Shown piece by piece: positions 25,962 to 32,154 of a stretch of 32,154 bases of DNA; position 1 is the stretch's first letter, and each line of letters starts with the position of its first letter. This stretch comes from Pseudomonadota bacterium (lineage in GTDB: Bacteria; Pseudomonadota; Gammaproteobacteria; Burkholderiales; REEB80): positions 1 through 32,154 of the forward strand of contig JAGWIG010000030.1 in NCBI GenBank assembly GCA_028873515.1, given 5' to 3'. The notes below the pieces were generated by a model. It was not told where the DNA came from. It ran no database searches and worked only from the letters and a program-made list of their open reading frames with translations. The position numbers and the translations under genes were made by a program.

Positions 25962-26627
25962 ATGAGACAAAGCCCGATGGAATTTCTCTTGACTCGCCTT
26001 GGTGTCCGATTTGGCGAGGCAGGAAGTATGCGAATAGCGTTGTCAGCTGCTGATGAAAAATACGAATCCTCATGTATCGAGAATTTGGGGTTGGCTGATA
26101 CCACATTTCTTTATCGTATAGGGCTCAAGGGACCTAAAGCGGGGCAATTTCTGGTTTCTTTAGGATTGCCTGTACCACAAGAGCCGAATCATTGGGAGCC
26201 TTTGGATGGGGGAGGTTATTTGATGCGGCTTGGCATGTCAGAATTTTTTCTCGAGGATGGCCCATCAGGTACGTTCGTTAAATATATCAGTGAAAAGCTT
26301 GGGCCGGATGGTCATGCCGGGGTTTATCCAGTGCGGCGTCAGGATGCAGGTATGGTCTTGTGCGGAAAAATGCAGAATGAGCTATTGGCCCAGACATGTA
26401 ATGTGAATTTCGCAGGCATGGATGGTTCAGATCGAATCGTTGTGATGACATCGATGACAGGGGTAAGTGTTGTAATGATACAAGCAGAAGTAAATGGGGA
26501 ACCATCGTGGAAGATTTGGTGCGATGGAACATTTGGACATTATTTATGGGACACACTTCTTGAGATTGCTTTGGAAACGGGGGGCGGCGTTATAGGCTGT
26601 GCCAGGCTTTACCCGGAACTTGGCTGA
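25962..26627 (+). CDS. mgdD: N-methylglutamate dehydrogenase subunit D (SoxG-like)
   Basis: The 221-residue protein matches the sarcosine oxidase gamma subunit: a single small GcvT-like fold used structurally. It starts with SPMEFLL, and carries GLKGPKAGQFLVSLGLPVP and GGGYLMRLGMSEFFLEDG. It follows mgdC by three bases with AAGGA before its ATG. Sequence conservation in this subunit is low in general, so position in the operon is part of the evidence. Confidence 0.85.
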   Translation: MRQSPMEFLLTRLGVRFGEAGSMRIALSAADEKYESSCIENLGLADTTFLYRIGLKGPKAGQFLVSLGLPVPQEPNHWEPLDGGGYLMRLGMSEFFLEDGPSGTFVKYISEKLGPDGHAGVYPVRRQDAGMVLCGKMQNELLAQTCNVNFAGMDGSDRIVVMTSMTGVSVVMIQAEVNGEPSWKIWCDGTFGHYLWDTLLEIALETGGGVIGCARLYPELG

Positions 26628-26667
26628 TTTTGAAGCGGGGCATTGATTATAAATACAGGAGACTGAC

Positions 26668-28035
26668 ATGACAGCTGCAATGAAGCTGGATCATAAGCTG
26701 ACCAGCGTAGGGGACGCCAAGAAGTGGCTTGAAGCCAACAACGTCAAGTATGTATTGGCTCAGTTTGTGGATATCCATGGATCGGCCAAGACAAAAGCAG
26801 TACCGGCAACACATTTTGAAGACATTCTAACTGCAGGTGCGGGGTTTGCAGCCTTCGCCATCTGGGGTATGGGAATTGGGCCTCATGGCGCCGATTATAT
26901 GGCAAGAGGTGACTTGGGTACGCTATCCCTTATCCCCTGGATGCCGGGCTATGCCCGGATAGTTTGTGATGGGTATGTTAATGAAGCTCCACATCAGTAC
27001 TGTTCCCGCGTGATTCTTAAAAATCAGATCAAAAGACTCTCTGAGCGGGGTTTAACCATGTTTACAGGCATCGAACCTGAATTTTCGCTTCTGGTTCGCG
27101 ATCCTGATGGCAAGATACGCCCCCATCTCGAGTCCGATTGTTTGGCAAAACCTTGTTATGATTACAAGGGATTGGCTCGAACCAATGAATTTCTTGATAA
27201 ACTGACCCAGTCCCTGATTGAAACCGGCATTGATGTTTACCAAATTGATCATGAGGATGCAAATGGTCAATTTGAAATCAACTATACCTATACTGACTGT
27301 CTGACTTCAGCCGATCACTATATATTCTTTAAAATGGCGGCGTCAGAAATTGCCAATTCTCTTGGTCTTATCTGTACTTTCATGCCGAAGCCTTTTTCAA
27401 ATCTTCCTGGTAATGGTACGCATATGCATATTTCCATGGGGGATGCAAAACATGGCAACCTGTTCCAGGATAAAAAGGATCCTCAGGGACTTGATCTTTC
27501 ACCCATGGCCTATCATTTTCTAGGCGGAATTCTGAAACATGCAAGAGCTCTGGCTGCTCTTGCATGCCCAAGCATCAATTCATACAAGCGTCTGGTAGTT
27601 GGACGATCATTGACTGGGGCAACATGGGCTCCAGCCTATATCAGTTACGGCAATAACAACCGTTCGACAATGGTGCGGATCCCGCCTGGCCGGTTGGAAC
27701 TGCGTCTTCCAGATGGTAGTACCAATCCATATCTTGCGACTGCCGCACTCATTGCTGCAGGCCTTGATGGACTGGATAACAAGATTGATCCGGGCATGGC
27801 ACAAAGTGACAACCTCTACAATTATTCCTCCGCTCAGCTCAAGGCCAAGAAGATTGGCCTGTTACCACAGAATCTCAATGAAGCGCTTGTTGCCCTCGAA
27901 AGCGACAAGACTATTACCAGGGCTCTAGGAGGAGATTTTGTAGGTGAGTTTATAGATCTTAAACGGATGGAATGGGTTGATTATCAACGTCACGTTTCTG
28001 ATTGGGAAGTGAACCGTTATCTGGAGTTTTTCTGA
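26668..28035 (+). CDS. gmaS: Gamma-glutamylmethylamide synthetase
   Basis: The 455-residue enzyme belongs to the glutamine synthetase family. [52 protein letters not shown] and [17 protein letters not shown] are the catalytic-domain motifs. Its divergence from ordinary GlnA and its place between mgd and mgs identify it as GmaS, which ligates methylamine to the gamma-carboxyl of glutamate with ATP, the first step of the pathway. CAGGAGA precedes the ATG. It lies 40 bases after mgdD. A plain GlnT-type glutamine synthetase is the alternative, but context makes that unlikely. Confidence 0.92.
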   Translation: MTAAMKLDHKLTSVGDAKKWLEANNVKYVLAQFVDIHGSAKTKAVPATHFEDILTAGAGFAAFAIWGMGIGPHGADYMARGDLGTLSLIPWMPGYARIVCDGYVNEAPHQYCSRVILKNQIKRLSERGLTMFTGIEPEFSLLVRDPDGKIRPHLESDCLAKPCYDYKGLARTNEFLDKLTQSLIETGIDVYQIDHEDANGQFEINYTYTDCLTSADHYIFFKMAASEIANSLGLICTFMPKPFSNLPGNGTHMHISMGDAKHGNLFQDKKDPQGLDLSPMAYHFLGGILKHARALAALACPSINSYKRLVVGRSLTGATWAPAYISYGNNNRSTMVRIPPGRLELRLPDGSTNPYLATAALIAAGLDGLDNKIDPGMAQSDNLYNYSSAQLKAKKIGLLPQNLNEALVALESDKTITRALGGDFVGEFIDLKRMEWVDYQRHVSDWEVNRYLEFF

Positions 28036-28054
28036 TTTAAGAGAGGAAGTAATC

Positions 28055-28954
28055 ATGTGTGGAATCGTTGGTTTGCTCATTAAGAATCCAGCCATGCGTG
28101 ATGAGCTTGGGGAGCTTATGCTCCCTATGCTCATCGGAATGACCGAACGTGGCCCGGATTCAGCTGGGCTTGCCGTATTTGGAGACCGAATCTCAAAGGG
28201 AAAGGTTAAATTCAATCTCTTTGCGACCAGTGCCGATTTCGACTGGAATTTATTCGAAAAAGCATTTGATAGCCATTTTGGCAGTATTGCTGATTTGACT
28301 ATCAAAGGCCGCCATGCGGTTTTGTCCACGACAGTCATATGGGAATCAGTGCGGGATTGGCTTGTTCATTCTTATCGGCGTGAATTAACCATCCTGTGTG
28401 TCGGGAGCAGCATGGATATATACAAGGATATCGGCACCCCAGGGCAAGTTGCGGAGCGTTACGGTTTTAAAAACTTGCATGGCAGCCATGTGGTCGGCCA
28501 TACAAGAATGGCGACTGAATCAGCTGTTACACCCCAACATGCTCATCCTTTTACAGCAGGGCATGATTTTTGCCTTGTGCATAATGGATCCTTGTCAAAT
28601 CCAAACAGTATCCGCCGAAAGCTTGAGCCTCTTGGTATCCATTTTGATACGGATAATGATACCGAAGCTGCCTGCCGTTATCTGGAATGGCGTTTGCGTG
28701 AGGGAGACACACTTGAACAGGCAGTCCAATCTGGTTTTGAGGAACAGGATGGGTTTTATACCTTTTTGATGGGGACAGAAAACAAGCTCGCTCTAGTGCG
28801 AGATGCTTTTGCATGTAAACCTGCAGTGGTTGCTGAGAATGATGATTATGTAGCCATTTCTTCTGAATTCCGCTCGCTTGCCCGCTTGCCGGATATAAAG
28901 AATGCTCGATTGTTCGAGCCAGCCCCAGAGGAGTTGTATGTATGGACAATTTAG
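28055..28954 (+). CDS. mgsA: N-methylglutamate synthase subunit A (glutamine amidotransferase class II)
   Basis: The 299-residue protein starts MCGIVGLL, with Cys2 as the N-terminal nucleophile after Met removal. TERGPDSAGLAVFGD, HTRMATESAVTPQHAHPF and LVHNGSLSNP are the class II amidotransferase motifs, as in the amidohydrolase domain of glutamate synthase. It should hydrolyse gamma-glutamylmethylamide and pass on methylamine. GAGAGGAAG precedes the ATG. It overlaps mgsB by 13 bases. Confidence 0.93.
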   Translation: MCGIVGLLIKNPAMRDELGELMLPMLIGMTERGPDSAGLAVFGDRISKGKVKFNLFATSADFDWNLFEKAFDSHFGSIADLTIKGRHAVLSTTVIWESVRDWLVHSYRRELTILCVGSSMDIYKDIGTPGQVAERYGFKNLHGSHVVGHTRMATESAVTPQHAHPFTAGHDFCLVHNGSLSNPNSIRRKLEPLGIHFDTDNDTEAACRYLEWRLREGDTLEQAVQSGFEEQDGFYTFLMGTENKLALVRDAFACKPAVVAENDDYVAISSEFRSLARLPDIKNARLFEPAPEELYVWTI

Positions 28955-29664
28955 CCCGCAAGAACAGTGATGGAAAGGAAACCCTGTTGTTTGATTTATC
29001 GCAGACTACCGTCCGCGATATGAATCAGTTCCTGCATCATAATCTGGATAAATCGAATGTAAGCAATATCCGCATTATCCACCCTGATGGGGCCCACAGT
29101 ATCGCTGTGGGATTGGAGGTGCCTGTAAATATTGAAATTGAGGGTCATGCCGGATATTTCTGTGCCGGAATGAATAAGCAGGCCAATGTCACCATAAAAG
29201 GTAATGTTGGCTGGTCTGTTGCTGAAAATATCATGTCAGGCATGGTGCGTGTCAAGGGGTATGCATCGGAATGTGCTGGAGCATCAGGCCATGGCGGCAC
29301 GCTAATTATCGAACGTGATGCAAGTCTGCGCTGTGGGATTTCCATGAAAGGCGTAGATATTATCGTTGGGGGGTCTGTCGGTAATTTTTCTGCGTTCATG
29401 GCTCAGGCCGGTCATCTGGTCGTGTGTGGTGATGCAGGAGATGGATTGGGCGACTCTATTTATGAAGCAATAATTTATGTGCGTGGCAAAATCAAGTCGT
29501 TAGGCGCTGATGCGCGTATTGAACCTTTAACAGATGAAGATCATAAGGTATTGGCAAAATTACTTGCCCTTGCAGGGTTCAAACACGATACGAAAGAGTT
29601 CAAGCGGGTGGCTTCTGCTCGCCAACTCTATCACTGGAATGCTGACGCCAATCAGGAGTATTAA
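28942..29664 (+). CDS. mgsB: N-methylglutamate synthase subunit B (GXGXG protein)
   Basis: The 240-residue protein matches the GXGXG right-handed beta-helix domain of the glutamate synthase large subunit: GHAGYFCAGMNKQANVTIKG, GHGGTLIIERDAS, GGSVGNFSAF and GDAGDGLGDSIYEA. The repeated glycine-rich turns are plain. It probably holds the amidotransferase and synthase subunits together and helps channel the amine. It starts inside mgsA and ends one base before mgsC. Confidence 0.9.
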   Translation: MDNLARKNSDGKETLLFDLSQTTVRDMNQFLHHNLDKSNVSNIRIIHPDGAHSIAVGLEVPVNIEIEGHAGYFCAGMNKQANVTIKGNVGWSVAENIMSGMVRVKGYASECAGASGHGGTLIIERDASLRCGISMKGVDIIVGGSVGNFSAFMAQAGHLVVCGDAGDGLGDSIYEAIIYVRGKIKSLGADARIEPLTDEDHKVLAKLLALAGFKHDTKEFKRVASARQLYHWNADANQEY

Positions 29665-29665
29665 G

Positions 29666-31012
29666 ATGTCTAATTTATCCAAAGAGCCGTCTTTTCTGTT
29701 CGGCGAAGATACGATTCAATACATTCAGCATGCAGCAGCGACAGGGCTTTATGATATTCGTGGTCTTGGTGCTAAACGTTACCTGCCGTCGTTTGATGAT
29801 CTTCTTTTCCTGGCCGGATCTGCTTCCCGCTATCCTCTTGAAGGTTATCGTGAAAAATGTACGACAACGACTGTTCTCGGGACGCGTTTTGCTAAAAAAC
29901 CAATTGAGCTAAAGATTCCAATAACCATAGCAGGAATGAGTTTCGGATCATTATCAGCAAATGTCAAAGAAGCCTTGGGTCTTGCAGCTACCGAGCTCGG
30001 CACCTCAACGACAACAGGGGATGGAGGTATGACTTCAGAGGAAAGGCTTTCATCGAAAACCCTTGTTTATCAATGCCTTCCATCACGGTATGGGTTTAAT
30101 CCAGATGATGTGCGCCGTGCGGATGCGATAGAGCTGGTTATTGGACAGGGTGCAAAACCCGGAGGTGGAGGTATGCTTCTTGGCCAGAAAATTACGGCAC
30201 GGGTGGCCCAAATGCGTACCCTTCCAGCAGGTATAGATCAGCGTTCGGCCTGTCGTCATCCTGACTGGACCGGTCCAGATGATTTGACTATAAAAATTCA
30301 GGAGTTGCGCGAAATTACGGACTGGCAGGTTCCGATTTATATCAAAATTGGAGCAACACGTGTCTTTAATGATGTGAAACTGGCTGTACATGCAGGTGCG
30401 GATGTCGTCGTCGTAGATGGTATGCAAGGTGGTACGGCAGCAACACAAAAAGTCTTTATCGAACATGTTGGGGTTCCAACACTGGTCGCAGTTCAACAAG
30501 CCGTGTCGGCATTGGAAGAAATGAATATGAAGGACAAGGTGCAGCTTATCGTTTCAGGGGGGATTCGCTCTGGAGCAGATGTTGCCAAAGCTCTGGCCAT
30601 GGGGGCTGATGCTGTGTCTATTGGTCAGGGTGTTTTGTTTGCTCTTGGCTGCAATTCACCAACCTGGATTGATCACGATGGCCAGCACATTGACGCGACT
30701 GAAGATTATACCAAGCTTGAGACCATGCCAGGTTTTTGCCATCATTGCCATACAGGCAAGTGTCCGGTTGGCGTAACTACTCAGGATGAAATTCTTGAGA
30801 AACGACTTATTCCGGAAGTGGGGGCACGGCGTGTCAAAAATTATTTTAAAACACTTAACATGGAGCTGACTACAATTGCCCGAGCCTGTGGTAAATCTAA
30901 TGTGCATCATCTTGAGCGTGAGGACCTGGTAGCACTGACAGTGGAATCTGCTGCTATGGCCCATGTTCCACTTGCTGGTACTAACTGGATTCCCGGATTG
31001 AAGGAAATCTAG
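29666..31012 (+). CDS. mgsC: N-methylglutamate synthase subunit C (FMN and Fe-S synthase subunit)
   Basis: The ATG at 29666 is chosen because AGGAG precedes it; an in-frame start at 29534 would lie inside mgsB. The 448-residue protein is the FMN-binding glutamate synthase domain. It has PITIAGMSFGSLS, GTSTTTGDGGM, GAKPGGGGMLLG, YIKIGA, VVVDGMQGGTAATQ and VSGGIRSGADVAKALAMGADAV. C358-x2-C361-x4-C366 (CHHCHTGKC) is the 3Fe-4S cluster motif. It reduces the imine of 2-oxoglutarate and methylamine to N-methylglutamate. Confidence 0.94.
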   Translation: MSNLSKEPSFLFGEDTIQYIQHAAATGLYDIRGLGAKRYLPSFDDLLFLAGSASRYPLEGYREKCTTTTVLGTRFAKKPIELKIPITIAGMSFGSLSANVKEALGLAATELGTSTTTGDGGMTSEERLSSKTLVYQCLPSRYGFNPDDVRRADAIELVIGQGAKPGGGGMLLGQKITARVAQMRTLPAGIDQRSACRHPDWTGPDDLTIKIQELREITDWQVPIYIKIGATRVFNDVKLAVHAGADVVVVDGMQGGTAATQKVFIEHVGVPTLVAVQQAVSALEEMNMKDKVQLIVSGGIRSGADVAKALAMGADAVSIGQGVLFALGCNSPTWIDHDGQHIDATEDYTKLETMPGFCHHCHTGKCPVGVTTQDEILEKRLIPEVGARRVKNYFKTLNMELTTIARACGKSNVHHLEREDLVALTVESAAMAHVPLAGTNWIPGLKEI

Positions 31013-31090
31013 TCTGTACGCTTTTAATTGGCAGGATGGGGCCTTCTTGATATAGTAAGTTGGCCTTTCCTGTCATTTAATGGAAGTTGT

Positions 31091-31729
31091 ATGAATCAAG
31101 AAGAGCGATCGTCAATTTTAGCTGAAAGCGAGCCAGCTGGTCTTGAACAGTATATAGGGCGTACAATACGTGATCTGCGCCTGAAAAACCGGCTAACCAT
31201 TGCTGATGTTGCAGCGAAAGCGTGCATCAGCCGCGGGATGCTATCGAAGGTTGAAAATGGTCAGACCTCTACAAGTCTTGATACCCTGAATCGCATTTGC
31301 CAGGCGTTTGGAATTACCCTTTCACGTCTTTTTAAACAGTATAACATTCCAGCTGGTGGAGCCCAGCATGTACGAAAAGGTGAAGGGATGGAAGTGGTGC
31401 GGGCTGGAACACGCATGGGGCATACCTACCGGTTATTGGCCTATGATCTTGGCCCCAAGAAGGTTTTTGAACCTTTTCTGATTAGCATGGATGACCAGTC
31501 TGAAGTGTTTGGTACCTTTGAACACCCTGGCACAGAATTTATTTATATGCTGGAAGGTAAAATTGAATACCGACATGGGCAGCATACTTATGTGTTGACA
31601 CCGGGCGATTCACTCATGTTTGATGGCAATATTGTACATGGGCCTGAACAGCTTATCGATGTACCCATCCGTTTTCTGGCATTGATCATCTATGGTGAGG
31701 ATTATGATGGAAGTCTGTCATCTGAATGA
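31091..31729 (+). CDS. XRE family regulator with cupin domain
   Basis: The ATG at 31091 (GGAAG upstream) gives 212 residues; a longer frame from 31028 is less likely. Residues about 20-80 are an XRE helix-turn-helix (IRDLRLKNRLTIADVAAKA, SRGMLSKVENGQTSTSLDTL). The C-terminal part (about 120-205) is a cupin: PGTEFIYMLEGKIEYRHG, YVLTPGDSLMFDGNIVHG, the sensor fold of MerR-like small-molecule regulators such as PuuR. It starts 78 bases after mgsC on the same strand and probably controls the methylamine operon in response to a pathway metabolite. Confidence 0.88.
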   Translation: MNQEERSSILAESEPAGLEQYIGRTIRDLRLKNRLTIADVAAKACISRGMLSKVENGQTSTSLDTLNRICQAFGITLSRLFKQYNIPAGGAQHVRKGEGMEVVRAGTRMGHTYRLLAYDLGPKKVFEPFLISMDDQSEVFGTFEHPGTEFIYMLEGKIEYRHGQHTYVLTPGDSLMFDGNIVHGPEQLIDVPIRFLALIIYGEDYDGSLSSE

Positions 31730-32007
31730 AATTGTTTGATTTTCAGGTTCTATGTCCTTTTATTCTGTTCTGGTTTTTTCTTTTTTAGCTTTGCAGGCTA
31801 AATGCTGTTTTATAGTATTTACGATATTGCTGTTGCCCCCGAATGTTAAGCTATTTATTTAATCACGATACCTGTTTAATCCGTTCATATTGTTTCCTGT
31901 CCTAAGAATTGATCCCTCATGATTTATTCTTTTCAGGTTATAAAAATCAGGAAATGTTTACGACCATGACTCTGGTTCCATGGCATGCCCATGAAAAACT
32001 GCAATGG
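31730..32007. other. Intergenic stretch, with a short frame interrupted by the group II intron
   Basis: About 280 bases, T-rich at the start, with no clear terminator (a weak TTTAGC/GCTAAA hairpin lies at 31784-31802). At its right end a + strand frame opens behind AGGA (ATG about 31954 or 31966) reading MTLVPWHAHEKLQW before running into the intron. I do not recognise it; it may be the interrupted start of a gene. Confidence 0.35.
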
Positions 32008-32154
32008 ATCGAGTAGGGTGAGGGGTTACCCCCTCAGCCCTCTCACACCACCGTACGTGCGGTTCCGCATACGGCGGTTCAAGTAGAACGCTGGAGTTGC
32101 TGGTGGATTGCCACCAGCGAGACCAGCCCGAGTTGCGTGAAGTGCTTTGGCGGC
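32008..32154 (-). mobile_element. Group II intron 3' end (domains V and VI), cut by window edge
   Basis: Read on the minus strand, ACCGCCGTATGCGGAACCGC pairs back with CACGTACGGTGGT (about 32047-32080), the compact hairpin of group II intron domain V. It is followed by a second hairpin (32016-32040, GGG..GAGGGG/CCCC..GCCC) fitting domain VI. The intron would end near ATCGAG, about position 32008. The rest of the intron and its 5' exon lie right of the window. The segment is GC-richer than its left flank, as expected for a recent arrival. Confidence 0.75.
32079..32153 (-). CDS. Group II intron reverse transcriptase, last 24 residues
   Basis: A minus-strand frame enters from the right edge and stops at 32079-32081, ending PPKHFTQLGLVSLV...QQLQRST. 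The F..LGL.SL pattern resembles the C-terminal end of group II intron reverse transcriptase/maturases, which sit in domain IV just before domain V. Only the tail is visible, so the assignment rests on it plus the adjacent domain V. Confidence 0.55.
   Translation of the reverse strand, partial: PPKHFTQLGLVSLVAIHQQLQRST

Noticed and set aside
21500-26627. Reading the mgd genes as a sarcosine oxidase soxBDAG operon
   Set aside because: The direct neighbours gmaS and mgsABC are specific to the N-methylglutamate pathway, so dehydrogenase is the better call.
29534-29665. Longer N-terminal extension of mgsC
   Set aside because: It lies within mgsB, and the ATG at 29666 has a clear AGGAG.
31784-31802. 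Hairpin TTTAGC/GCTAAA as terminator of the mgs-xre unit
   Set aside because: Six AT-rich pairs, seven-base loop and no following T run, so too weak.
1-32154. tRNA, rRNA or CRISPR arrays
   Set aside because: Reading both strands I saw no cloverleaf-like segment, rRNA signature or regular direct repeats with spacers.

Overview
The window looks like a chromosomal segment of a methylotrophic proteobacterium of moderate to low GC content. The main reason is a complete N-methylglutamate (NMG) pathway for methylamine oxidation on the + strand at 21500-31012: an NMG dehydrogenase of four sarcosine-oxidase-like subunits (mgdABCD), a gamma-glutamylmethylamide synthetase (gmaS) and a three-part NMG synthase (mgsABC). 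An XRE-cupin regulator follows. A pyrophosphate-type phosphofructokinase next to a GAPDH (11726-14062) fits a methylotroph using sugar-phosphate C1 assimilation. The GAPDH resembles proteobacterial (beta/gamma) enzymes. Genus cannot be set from the sequence alone.

Layout. 1-140 is the C-terminal end of an IS30-type transposase cut by the window edge. 141-9000 is ordinary housekeeping or accessory sequence: a DUF192 protein, a TauE/SafE permease, a host-attachment family protein, a solitary HTH-Phd fusion, an unrecognised 365-aa protein, a lytic transglycosylase, a small hypothetical protein, a DedA-rhodanese fusion and purEK. 9683-11724 is an MFS drug exporter coupled to a MarR regulator. On the minus strand follow gap-pfp, a PanE-family reductase, a decayed IS30 copy and a LuxR/NarL-type regulator with a degenerate receiver domain.

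17491-21232 is a + strand block leading into the methylamine genes. It starts with three small membrane proteins, one only 55 aa, that overlap or abut an ethanolamine-permease-like APC transporter, and then a UspA protein. A strong intrinsic terminator follows, and then two unrecognised membrane-associated proteins. Position and co-orientation suggest this block supports methylamine uptake or its control, but that is inference.

How the genes work together: GmaS joins methylamine to glutamate. MgsABC moves the methylamino group to 2-oxoglutarate, giving N-methylglutamate. MgdABCD oxidises that back to glutamate and delivers the C1 unit as formaldehyde or a folate-bound unit. The permease block may supply substrate, and the XRE-cupin protein is the obvious local regulator. 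The right edge carries the 3' end (domains V and VI) of a minus-strand group II intron with the last residues of its reverse transcriptase.
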